From assembly GCA_026129405.1 (NCBI GenBank), contig JAHCID010000010.1, positions 84,600 through 148,599 of the forward strand: a stretch of 64,000 nucleotides of DNA, read 5' to 3'. Positions within the stretch are counted from its first letter, which is position 1; each line of letters starts with the position of its first letter. Positions 43,920 to 54,450 of this stretch are shown here, piece after piece. The stretch is from a bacterium (lineage in GTDB: Bacteria; Desulfobacterota; Binatia; DP-6). A model generated the notes under the pieces. That model was not told the origin of the DNA. It worked only from the letters and a program-made list of their open reading frames with translations, and searched no databases. The translations under genes and the position numbers were made by a program.

Positions 43920-45252
43920 GGGGAGCGGCGGCTGCGGCGCCCGGGGGCGTGTAGCCCAGGCCCGCGCGCGGGGGCAAGGCGGGTTGGTCCTCGAGGGCGG
44001 GGGGCAGCCCGCGAAAGACGTGGCGGCGGAAGAGCGGCGTCAGGTCCTTGTCCGCGGTTCGCGTCACCGCGCGCAGGAACGTCGCCGTGGTGAGCGCCCC
44101 CCCGGTCTCGGCGAGCTGGCGGACGGCGTCGTCGAGGGAGCGCCGCCCGTTCGTGGCGCGCGCGATCTCGCGGTCGAGGGCGTACATCACCGCGGGGGCG
44201 CTGTTGTTGAGGGCATCGGACGCGCGGGTGCGCGAGAGGTCGATCTCCCAGCGGCCGTTGTGCACGAACGAGCGGACGCCGCGCGCGAACCCTGCTGCGG
44301 GCAGCATGCCGGCGCGCCGCTGGAGGACGAGCGTGTAGTACTCGGCGAGGCCCTCGGCGATCCAGCGCCCGTCGTGCTTCGGGCGGAACGGCTGCCAGGT
44401 GTGGAAGAGCTCGTGCAGCCAGGTGCTGGTCGCGTCGCGGGAGCGGAACGGCGTCGCCGCGTGGACGAAGAACGAGCGCTCGCCGGAGATGCCGCCGCGC
44501 CACATCGGATCGGGCGCGCTCACGACGAGGAGCCGCGGCGGCGGCGGCCCCAGCACGCCGGCGAGGAGGGGTAGGGTCTGCTCCCAGGTGCGGAACACCG
44601 CGGCGACGTCGAGCTCGGTGCCGGGAACGGTCGCGAGCGTCACGATCGTCCCGCCGATGCGGCGCTCGGTGAGCCGGATGTCGCCGAGCGCGAGCCAGCC
44701 GCGCGGGCGGTCGAACTGCGCGTTCGCCTGCGCGACCTCGAAGACGTTGTCGCCGAGCCGCTCGCCCGTGGTGACGCTGCGCCATCCCGCCGGCAGCCGG
44801 AAGAGGAGCCGCGCCCGCGAGGTCGGGTGGCCGACGTCCGGCTTCCAGTCGATGTGGATGGCCGGAAAGAGCGCCAGCGCCCGCGTGACGATCCAGCCGT
44901 CGCCTGCGTAGCTGTCGTAGCGCGGCCCGCCCGGCGGGCGATGCCGATCGATCTGCACCTCGTACTCGAGGTGCGCGTAGGGTTGGCCGGGCCGCCAGGT
45001 GAGCGTGCGCTCGTGCCAGTCGAGCTGGCCCGTGCCGCGCACGCCGTGCGTGCGCTCGTCGCGGAAGACGAGCCGCAGCGAATCGATCTCGTCGATGCCC
45101 GCGAGCTCCCAGCGCACCTTGGCGCGGTCCGGCGTCTGCTTCGAGATGCGCACGAGGTAGTCCACGCTGAACGTCGGCTTCGGCGCCTCCGCCGCGCCGG
45201 AGTGCAGGGCCGCGAGCACGACGCCGAGCGCCGCCAGAGCACGCCCGAGCAT
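43903..45252 (-). CDS. Secreted M61-like zinc peptidase
   Basis: A 449-residue protein with a signal peptide (1–21, cleavage about GAA-E), a beta-rich N-terminal half and a gluzincin active site: HELFHTW with the downstream Glu in WIAEGLAEYYTLVL. The WLHELFHTWQPFRPK wording resembles M61 glycyl aminopeptidase relatives. Probably periplasmic. The stop lies inside the flippase-like gene and the start is 9 bp after nrtR. Why a peptidase shares an operon with NAD regulation is unknown. Confidence 0.75.
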   Translation of the reverse strand: MLGRALAALGVVLAALHSGAAEAPKPTFSVDYLVRISKQTPDRAKVRWELAGIDEIDSLRLVFRDERTHGVRGTGQLDWHERTLTWRPGQPYAHLEYEVQIDRHRPPGGPRYDSYAGDGWIVTRALALFPAIHIDWKPDVGHPTSRARLLFRLPAGWRSVTTGERLGDNVFEVAQANAQFDRPRGWLALGDIRLTERRIGGTIVTLATVPGTELDVAAVFRTWEQTLPLLAGVLGPPPPRLLVVSAPDPMWRGGISGERSFFVHAATPFRSRDATSTWLHELFHTWQPFRPKHDGRWIAEGLAEYYTLVLQRRAGMLPAAGFARGVRSFVHNGRWEIDLSRTRASDALNNSAPAVMYALDREIARATNGRRSLDDAVRQLAETGGALTTATFLRAVTRTADKDLTPLFRRHVFRGLPPALEDQPALPPRAGLGYTPPGAAAAAPRADRD

Positions 45253-45261
45253 CCGGTCGCC

Positions 45262-45897
45262 TCAGAGCACCGCCACCGCCATCGGTCGACGGCTGCGGAA
45301 CGCGTAGAGGGCGGCGGGCCGGTGCGCGCCGCGGCGCTGCCGGCCGAGGGCGCGCAGCAGACCCCGTCCCAGTATCTTCTTGCGGAAGTTGCGGCGGTCG
45401 AGCGGGCGTCCGAGGATCGCCTCGTACAGCGCCTGGAGCTCCCCGAGCGTGAAGGCGGGCGGCAACAGCGTGTAGACGAGGTTGGTGTACTGGAGCTTCG
45501 CCTGCAGGCGCGCCGTCGCGGTGGCGACCACCGCGGCGTGGTCGTAGGCGAGGGTCGGCAGGCGATCCACGCGGCGCCAGGCCAGGGCGCGATAGCGCAC
45601 GTCCGCGGGCTCGGGTACCTCGAGCGTGCCGGCCGGGACCAGGCCGACGTAGGCCACCGACACGACGCGGCCCTGCGGATCCCGCGCGGGATGCCCGAAC
45701 GTGTAGAGCTGCTCCAGATAGACGTCACCGAGACCGGTGTGCGCGCGCAGCGCGCGCTGCGCTGCCGCGTCGAGCGTCTCCTCGGCGCGCACGCGGCCGC
45801 CGGGCAAGGCCCAGCGTCCCGCGAACGGTCCCGCCGCGAGCTTGGCCAGGAGCACGTGCAGGGCCTGCTCGCGCACGGTGCAGAGCGCGACGTCCAC
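45262..45897 (-). CDS. nrtR: NrtR-type NAD metabolism regulator (degenerate Nudix plus winged helix)
   Basis: About 211 residues from GTG 45897. Residues about 1–130 are a Nudix fold; the Nudix box GGRVRAEETLDAAAQRALRAHTGL-like region keeps the Gly and first Glu but has lost the REUxEE glutamates (RALRAH), so hydrolysis is unlikely. Residues about 145–205 form a winged helix (FTLGELQALYEAILGRPLDR, RNFRKKILGRGLL). This is the NrtR plan: a repressor of NAD synthesis genes that senses ADP-ribose. Its position 23 bp after nadA strongly supports this. The Nudix sequence shown here spans residue numbers about 32–55. Confidence 0.88.
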   Translation of the reverse strand: MDVALCTVREQALHVLLAKLAAGPFAGRWALPGGRVRAEETLDAAAQRALRAHTGLGDVYLEQLYTFGHPARDPQGRVVSVAYVGLVPAGTLEVPEPADVRYRALAWRRVDRLPTLAYDHAAVVATATARLQAKLQYTNLVYTLLPPAFTLGELQALYEAILGRPLDRRNFRKKILGRGLLRALGRQRRGAHRPAALYAFRSRRPMAVAVL

Positions 45898-45920
45898 CGC
45901 GACCGCGGCGGCCGGCGCGC

Positions 45921-46931
45921 CTACCCGCCCAGCGTGAGCATCGCCTCGAGGGCCCGGGCGGCCCGCACGCGGACGTCCTCCGGGATCGTGATCTCCGGCC
46001 GGAGATCGCGAAGCGCGTCGCGCGTGCCTTCGAGGGTGATCATCTTCATGTACGCGCACAGCTTGCAGCTCTTGTAGAACTTCTTCTCCGGCACCTCCAG
46101 GAGGAGGCGATCGGAGAGCCCGCACTCGGTGACGACGAGGAACTCGTGCGCCTCGCTCTCCTTGGCGTAGCGCACCATGCCGCTCGTCGAGAGCACGGCG
46201 TCGGCGAGGGCGAGCACGTCCTGCCGGCACTCGGGGTGCGCGAGGATCTTCACGCGGGGCAGGGCGCTGCGCACGGCGGCGATCTGCGCGGGCGTGATCT
46301 GGTGGTGGACGTAGCAGTTGCCGTCCCAGGCGACGATGTTCTTCGTGGTCTGCGACTGCACGTGCGCCGCGAGGTTCTTATCGGGCACGAAGAGGATGTT
46401 GCGGCTCGGCAGCGCCTCGACCACCTTCACGGCGTTCGAGCTGGTGCAGCAGGCGTCGCACTCGGCTTTCACGTCGGCGGTGGTGTTGACGTAGCCGACG
46501 ACCATGAGGTCGGGCCACACGGCGCGCAGCTCCTCCTTCTTCGCGGCGAGATCCTCGGCGGTGACCGAGTCGGCGAGGGAGCAGCCGGCGCGCAGGTCGG
46601 GCAGGATCACCGTACGCGACGGGTTCAGGATCTTCGCCGTCTCGGCCATGAAGTGGACGCCGCAGAACACGATCACGTCGGCGTCGACCTTCGTCGCCTG
46701 GCGCGCGAGCTCGAGGGAGTCGCCGATGAAGTCGGCCACCTGGAAGATCTCGGGTCGCTGGTAGTTGTGCGCCAGGACGACGGCGCGCCGCTCGTGCTTC
46801 CACGCGGCGATCTCGGCGACGAGCGCGGCGATCTCGCGGCAGCGCTCCGGCGTGTACGCGGCGTCGGCCAGCGGAGCGAGGAGGCGTTCGAGATCGGCGC
46901 CGGAGGGCGCGGTGGGGGCGGCGTCGGGCAT
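45921..46931 (-). CDS. nadA: Quinolinate synthase NadA
   Basis: A 336-residue protein from ATG 46931, preceded by GAAGGAG. NadA condenses iminoaspartate with dihydroxyacetone phosphate to quinolinate using a [4Fe-4S] cluster. Cysteine motifs for the cluster are visible (RAGCSLADS; ADVKAECDACC; KSCKLCAYMKM), as are VLAHNYQRPEI and FCGVHFMAETAKIL. A further in-frame start 60 bp upstream would cover the candidate operator, so the shorter form is chosen. nadB and nadC are not in the window. Probably repressed by NrtR. Confidence 0.95.
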   Translation of the reverse strand: MPDAAPTAPSGADLERLLAPLADAAYTPERCREIAALVAEIAAWKHERRAVVLAHNYQRPEIFQVADFIGDSLELARQATKVDADVIVFCGVHFMAETAKILNPSRTVILPDLRAGCSLADSVTAEDLAAKKEELRAVWPDLMVVGYVNTTADVKAECDACCTSSNAVKVVEALPSRNILFVPDKNLAAHVQSQTTKNIVAWDGNCYVHHQITPAQIAAVRSALPRVKILAHPECRQDVLALADAVLSTSGMVRYAKESEAHEFLVVTECGLSDRLLLEVPEKKFYKSCKLCAYMKMITLEGTRDALRDLRPEITIPEDVRVRAARALEAMLTLGG

Positions 46932-46943
46932 GCGGGCTCCTTC

Positions 46944-46958
46944 GTGTACTTGATACGC
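46944..46958 (-). promoter_or_regulatory. Possible NrtR operator upstream of nadA
   Basis: Near-palindrome GTGTA-CTTGA-TACGC (arms match 4 of 5) in the only AT-rich patch of the nadA–bioB intergenic region, 12 bp before the nadA ATG. It could be the NrtR site; the motif in this lineage is unknown, so this is a weak call. Confidence 0.3.
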
Positions 46959-47052
46959 ATTCATCGGGCCGTCGTGTGCGCGTGTCAACACCGCGCGTTG
47001 GCGGCGGGATCATCCTTGCCAAACCCGCATCGGCCCGCTAAGGGCACGACCG

Positions 47053-48105
47053 GTGTCGCTGGCCCTTTCCACGCCGTCGTCCGACGATGCACTCGCGCGC
47101 GCGGGCGCGTTTCGCGCGCTTGCGGAGGCCGCGCTCGCCGATCGTCCGCTCGCGTCGGCCGACGGTCGACGCGTGCTGGCGACCGCCGACGACGACCTCG
47201 CACCGCTGCTCTGGGCCGCGTACGCCGTGCGCAGCCGCCACTTCGGCCGCCGCGTCAAGCTGTGCGTGCTCAACAACGCGCGCAGCGGCCTCTGCCCCGA
47301 GGACTGCGGCTACTGCTCGCAGTCGGCGGTGTCGACGGCCGACATCCCGCGCTACCGCCTGCGCACCGTGCCCGAGCTGCTCGCGGCGGCGCACCAGGCG
47401 GCGGCGACCGGCGCCCGGCGCTATTGTATGGTCACCGCGGCGCGCGGCCCGAGCGGGGCGGACGTTCGCCACCTCACCCAGGCCGCACGCGCGATCCGCG
47501 CCGAGCTGCCGCAGCTCGAGCTCTGCGTCTCGCTCGGCATCATGGGCGACGGCGAAGCGCAGGCGCTGCGGGCGGCGGGCGTCGACTTCGTGAACCACAA
47601 TCTCAACACGAGCCGTCGCTTCTATCCGGAGATCTGCGAGACCCACACCTGGGACGACCGCGTGGCGACGGTGCGCAGCGCGCGTCGCGCGGGCCTCTCG
47701 GCCTGCTCCGGCGTGATCGTCGGCCTCGGGGAGACCGACGACGACCTCGTCGACGTGGCGGGCGCGCTGGCGGAGCTCGGCGTCGAGTCGCTGCCGGTGA
47801 ACTTCCTGATCCCGATCGACGGCACGCCGCTCGGCGATCGCGAGCCGCCGCCCGTCTCGCGTTGCCTCCGAGCCCTCGCGCTCTTTCGCCTGAGCAATCC
47901 GCGCGCGGAGATCCGCGCCGCCGGTGGGCGCGAGCGCTGCCTCGGCGGTGCGCAGGGCCTGGCGCTCTATGCCGCCAACTCGATCTTCGTCGACGGCTAT
48001 CTCACGACGCCCGGCCAGGCGCATCGGGACGCGGCCGCGATGGTGGAGGGACTCGGCTTCGAGGTCGAGGCGACTCCCGCCGCCGCGATGGACGGCGCGG
48101 CCTGA
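47053..48105 (+). CDS. bioB: Biotin synthase BioB
   Basis: A 350-residue radical-SAM enzyme that inserts sulfur into dethiobiotin. C81-x3-C85-x2-C88 (GLCPEDCGYCSQS) bind the [4Fe-4S] cluster; further BioB motifs are RYCMVTAARGPS, NHNLNTSRRFYPEI, CSGVIVGLGET and NFLIPIDGTPLG. It starts at GTG 47053, divergent from nadA. No other bio genes adjoin; the acidic mini-gene 31 bp downstream is on the same strand. Confidence 0.95.
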   Translation: MSLALSTPSSDDALARAGAFRALAEAALADRPLASADGRRVLATADDDLAPLLWAAYAVRSRHFGRRVKLCVLNNARSGLCPEDCGYCSQSAVSTADIPRYRLRTVPELLAAAHQAAATGARRYCMVTAARGPSGADVRHLTQAARAIRAELPQLELCVSLGIMGDGEAQALRAAGVDFVNHNLNTSRRFYPEICETHTWDDRVATVRSARRAGLSACSGVIVGLGETDDDLVDVAGALAELGVESLPVNFLIPIDGTPLGDREPPPVSRCLRALALFRLSNPRAEIRAAGGRERCLGGAQGLALYAANSIFVDGYLTTPGQAHRDAAAMVEGLGFEVEATPAAAMDGAA

Positions 48106-48136
48106 GGGGCAGCGCACCGTGAAAGGGGACGAACGC

Positions 48137-48328
48137 ATGGAAGAGCAGCTCGACGATCTCTGGAAGATCCTCGCGGCCCCGGCCGACGATGACGACGACG
48201 ACGATGACGACGACTTCGACGACGACGAGGAGGACGAAGACCTCGAGCTCGAAGACGACGACGAGGACTGGGACGAGGACGACGAAGACGACGACGAGGA
48301 CGACGACGAGGACTACGACGACGAGTGA
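48137..48328 (+). CDS. 63-residue hyperacidic protein
   Basis: A small protein of which about 46 of 63 residues are Asp or Glu (net charge near -45). Residues 1–16 (MEEQLDDLWKILAAPA) look like a short amphipathic helix; after that come a run of ten Asp and Asp/Glu blocks broken only by single Phe, Leu, Trp and Tyr residues. AGGGGA lies upstream of the ATG, and a GTG 18 bp earlier is also possible. GAC and GAT codons are mixed, and the Asp/Glu order is irregular, so this is not a pure triplet repeat. No family is recognised. It could be a DNA mimic, a histone-like-protein or divalent-metal binder. Whether it is translated is not proven. Confidence 0.6.
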   Translation: MEEQLDDLWKILAAPADDDDDDDDDDFDDDEEDEDLELEDDDEDWDEDDEDDDEDDDEDYDDE

Positions 48329-48335
48329 CCCGCGG

Positions 48336-48351
48336 GGCGCCGTCAGGCGCC
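48336..48351. terminator. Hairpin between hyperacidic gene and tldE
   Basis: GGCGCC-GTCA-GGCGCC, a perfect 6-bp stem with a 4-nt loop, 8 bp after the mini-gene stop and overlapping the tldE 3' end. It may serve both convergent transcripts. Confidence 0.4.
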
Positions 48352-49691
48352 TGCGAGCGTCATCGCGGCGATCTTGAGCGTCGGCGCGCAGGTGCTGGCG
48401 CGCACCACGAGATCGCTCCCGACCATCTCCACCTGCCCGAGCATGCCGAGCAGGTTCCCGGCGATGGTGACCTCCTCGACCGCGTGCGTGAGCTCGCCGT
48501 TCTCGATCCAGAGGCCGGCGGCGCCGCGCGAGTAGTCGCCCGTCACCAGGTTCACGCCGAACCCGATCAGCTCGGTGACGTAGAGCCCGGCGCGTACGGA
48601 GGCGACGATGGCCTCGGGCGCGTGCGGTCCGGGCTGGAGATGGAAGTTCGTCGGCCCGACCCCGGGCGCATCACCGGCGGCGCGCACGGCGTGGCCGGTC
48701 GGCGCCATGCCGAGCCGGCGCGCGGAGTAGGCGTCGAGGAGGTAGCTGCGCAGCACGCCGTCCTCGACGATCGTGCGCCGCGTGCAAGCGACGCCCTCGC
48801 CGTCGAAGGGACGCGACGCGTGGCCGCCCGGGATGAGCGGGTCGTCGACGATCGTGATCCCCGCCGCAGCCACGCGCTCCCCGAGCTTGTCCGCGAGGAA
48901 CGACGTGCGCCGGTAGAGCGACGGTCCGGAGATCGCGCCGGCGAGGTGGCGCAGCAGCGACGCCGCGGCGTCGGGGGCGAAGACGATCGGACAGGTCTGC
49001 GTCGGGACGCGGCGTCCGCCGAGCCGGCGGAGGGTGCGGCGCGCAGCTTCGCGCCCGACGGCCTCCGGCGCCTCGAGCGCGGCGAGACGCCGTCCGGCCG
49101 TGTACCACGAGTCACGCTGCATGGCGCCGTCGCGGCTCGCGACCGGCGTGGCGTGCAGGCCGAAGCTCGAGCCGACGTACGATCCGACGAAGCCGGTGCT
49201 CGACGCGTAGGCCACGTGGCCGCTGCCGGCGCCGAACTCGGCGCCCTCGGAGTTCGTGATCTCGGGGCTGGCGCCGCGGGCGGCGTCCTCGGCGGCGCGG
49301 CAGCGTGCGAGCGCGTCGTCGGGATCGAGCGTCTCGACGGCGGGATCGTAGAGCTGGAGATCGGGGATCGCCGTCGCGAGGTACTGCGGATCGACCAGGC
49401 CGCCGTCGGGGTCGGGCGCCGTGGCGCGCGCCAGCGCGCAGGCGTCGACGGCCAGCGCGCGCAGCGCGTCCGGCGAGAGGTCAGAGGTCGAGACGATCGC
49501 CGTCGCCGTGCCGACGAAGACGCGCAGCCCGACGCGACGCTCGCGCGCGCGCTCGAGCTTCTCGACCTCGCCGAGGCGCACGCCCACCTGGAGGCCGTCG
49601 CTGTCGCCGACGAGCGCGTCGGCCGCGTCGGCGCCGGCAACGCGGGCGGCGGCGACGAGGTCGCTCGCGACCTGTCGCAGATCGACGCCGC

Positions 49692-49695
<4 letters not shown>
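48343..49695 (-). CDS. pmbA: TldE/PmbA metalloprotease subunit
   Basis: A 450-residue protein of the TldE/PmbA family: N-terminal GLQVGVRLGEVEKLERARER, middle FAPDAAASLLRHLAGAISG, and C-terminal GPTNFHLQPG and NLVTGDYSRGAAGLWIENG followed by TIAGNLLGML. TldE lacks the metal site and pairs with TldD. Its ATG overlaps the tldD stop (ATGA), so the two are co-translated. Confidence 0.93.
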
Positions 49696-51131
<1,436 letters not shown>

Positions 51132-51246
51132 GCGCTCGACGCTAGCAGACGCTCGCCGCCGGTGCCACGTCGCGCGACGGGGATGCACGTGCGCGAGCGG
51201 GATGGACACCGGACCGGGGCAAGGGCAATACTCGGCCCCTCCGCCC

Positions 51247-52258
51247 ATGGCACGCTCCGCCAACCGCGGGATGCTCCAGCAGCTGCTCTCGGTCCTCGAT
51301 CGCCCGGGACCGCTGCTCATCCTTCCTCACGACAACCCCGACCCCGACGCCATGGCGAGCGCGGTCGCGGTCAAGTTCCTCGTGCATCGGCTCCTCCAGC
51401 GCGAGGCGCAGATCGTCCTGGGCGGCATCGTCGGTCGCGCCGAGAATCGCGCGATGCGTACCTACCTGAACATCAATCTTGTTCCTGTCTCAGACGTCGG
51501 GCTGGACGCTCCCGGCACCCAGATCGTCCTCGTCGACACCCAGCCCGGGCGTCCCAACAACTCGCTGCCCGACTCGGTGATGCCGACCGCGGTGATCGAC
51601 CACCATCCGGCCTACGCCGAGTATCCGAACGTGGCCTTCAAGGACCTGCGCGAGGACTACGGCGCCACCTCGACCATCCTGACGGAGTACCTCCAGGAAT
51701 CCCGCCTCGACATCGAGCCGAAGATCGCGACCGCGCTCTTCTACGGCATCACCGCGGAGACGCAGGACCTCGGGCGCGAGGCGACCCCCGCGGACATCGA
51801 GGCCGCGCACTTCCTCTATCCGTACACGAACAAGCGCCGGCTCGCGAAGATCGAGAACGCGCGCGTGCCGCGCGAGTACTTCCGCGTCTTCCGCGACGCC
51901 ATCGACCGGGCGGTGCTCTACGACAAGATCGTCGTGTCGATGCTCGGCGAGGTGCAGTACCCGGACATGGTCGCCGAGGTGGCCGACTTCCTGCTGCGCC
52001 TCGATCGGGTCGAGTGGGCGGCGGCGATCGGCATGTTCGAGGGCGCGCTGCACTGCTCGATCCGCACCACCGAGCGCGACGTGAACGCCGGCGAGCTGCT
52101 CCAACGGGTGCTCGGCAGCAAGTCGGCCGGCGGGCACGATCAGATCGCGGGCGGGCGCATCCCGATCGGCACCGAGGGCGAGGCGCGGCAGCGCGCCGCC
52201 GCCGTCGTGCGGGACCGGCTGCTCGCCGAGCTGGGCGTCTCCTCCGAAGGCCGACCGC

Positions 52259-52266
<8 letters not shown>
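51247..52266 (+). CDS. DHH-family phosphoesterase (NrnA-like)
   Basis: A 339-residue DHH/DHHA1 protein: metal site HDNPDPDAMAS near the N-terminus, the DHH motif IDHHPAY, and a C-terminal DHHA1 signature SAGGHDQIAGGRIP. Relatives are oligoribonucleases/pAp phosphatases (NrnA) or phosphodiesterases. The GGHD motif reads GGHDQIAGG rather than the usual GGH-x-x-A. Substrate is not settled by sequence. The 3' end overlaps queG by 8 bp (convergent). Confidence 0.85.
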
Positions 52267-53362
<1,096 letters not shown>

Positions 53363-53414
53363 TCCGCACCCATGCCGCGGCGCAAAGCCTCTGCCAAGTC
53401 GGCGTCTTCCGCGC

Positions 53415-53442
53415 TCAAGTCGGGGTCGGCTTCGCCCGATAC
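53415..53442 (+). promoter_or_regulatory. Sigma-28 (FliA)-type promoter for flagellin
   Basis: TCAAGTCG, an 11–12 nt gap, then GCCCGATA resembles the FliA consensus TAAAGTTT-N11-GCCGATAA. It sits about 70 bp before the flagellin ATG, with a strong AAGGAGG between. Late flagellin genes commonly use such promoters. Confidence 0.55.
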
Positions 53443-53510
53443 ATCCTGCCGAGACCTGAAACCGGCTGGGGAGGGACCCCCGGCATCGGCACTCAAGGAG
53501 GACTGTCAGC

Positions 53511-54338
53511 ATGGCACTCTACGTCAATACCAACCTCTTCTCCATCAACGCGCAGCGGAACCTGGAGGAGACGGCGGGGGGCCTCAAGACCTCGCTGCAA
53601 CGCCTGTCGTCGGGCCTGCGCATCAACGACGCCGTCGACGACGCCGCCGGCCTGGCGATCGCCGACAAGCTGCAGCGCGACGTGCGCGTCGCCTCGCAGG
53701 CGATCCGCAACGCGAACGACGGCATCTCGGCCCTGGCCATCGGTGAGAAGGCGCTGGGCAAGGTGACGGATACCCTGGTCCGCCTCTCCGAGCTCGCCTC
53801 GCAGGCCGCCACGGGCACCATCACCAACACGCAGCGCAGCGCGATCCAGCAGGAGTTCGGTCAGCTCCTCTCGGAGATCTCGCGCATCAGCAACACGACC
53901 ACGTTCAACGGCGTCAACCTGCTGAGCGCCGGCACCACGGTGTCCGTGCAGGTCGGCCTCGACGGGTCGAGCGACTCGCGCATCGACTTCACCACCATCG
54001 ACGGCTCGCTCTCCGGCATCTTCTCGGGCCAGACGGCGATCGCCGCCGACACCGCGTCGAACGCGCAGTCGGCCCTCGGCATCCTCACCTCCGCGATCGC
54101 GACGGTCACCGAGAAGCGCGGCACCCTGGGCGCGTACCAGAGCCGTCTCCTCACCGCGATCGCCAACCTCCGCGTGGCGCGCGAGAACTTCAGCGCCGCC
54201 GAGAGCCGCATCCGCGACGCCGACGTCGCCTCCGAGACCGCGAACCTGACGCGGGCACAGATCCTGCAGCAGGCCGGTGTGGCCATCCTCGCGCAGGCGA
54301 ACCAGCAGCCGACGCTGGCGCTCAACCTGCTGGGGTAG
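53511..54338 (+). CDS. fliC: Flagellin (short, D0/D1-only type)
   Basis: A 275-residue flagellin. The conserved N-terminal D0/D1 (MALYVNTNLFSINAQRNL … SLQRLSSGLRINDAVDDAAG) and C-terminal D1/D0 (RENFSAAESRIRDADVASET … ILAQANQQPTLALNLLG) helices are joined by only about 50–60 residues, so the variable D2/D3 surface domains are missing. Exported by the flagellar type III system with FliS as chaperone. Ser/Thr residues in the short middle (about 140–185) are candidate glycosylation sites for the nonulosonic acid made by the downstream genes. Confidence 0.96.
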   Translation: MALYVNTNLFSINAQRNLEETAGGLKTSLQRLSSGLRINDAVDDAAGLAIADKLQRDVRVASQAIRNANDGISALAIGEKALGKVTDTLVRLSELASQAATGTITNTQRSAIQQEFGQLLSEISRISNTTTFNGVNLLSAGTTVSVQVGLDGSSDSRIDFTTIDGSLSGIFSGQTAIAADTASNAQSALGILTSAIATVTEKRGTLGAYQSRLLTAIANLRVARENFSAAESRIRDADVASETANLTRAQILQQAGVAILAQANQQPTLALNLLG

Positions 54339-54382
54339 GCCGGCAGAACACGACACGTAGGCAACGACTGCCGTCGGTCCTC

Positions 54383-54418
54383 CCGGGGCCGGGATCCCAG
54401 GCGGGTTCCCGGCCCCGG
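54383..54418 (+). terminator. Strong hairpin between fliC and fliD
   Basis: Perfect 12-bp stem CCGGGGCCGGGA / TCCCGGCCCCGG with a 12-nt loop that can itself pair CCC with GGG. Only TT follows. It probably attenuates transcription so that flagellin is made far above FliD. Confidence 0.6.
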
Positions 54419-54450
54419 TTCCGACGGGGCAGGGGAGCAGCGACGACGCG

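Noticed and set aside
45262-45897. An active Nudix hydrolase.
   Set aside because: The catalytic glutamates of the Nudix box are replaced (RALRAH) and a winged-helix domain follows, which fits the NrtR regulator instead.
48180-48330. The Asp/Glu-coding stretch as a plain trinucleotide repeat or non-coding satellite.
   Set aside because: Codons vary (GAC, GAT, GAG, GAA), aromatic residues interrupt it, and the frame has a start, ribosome site and stop.
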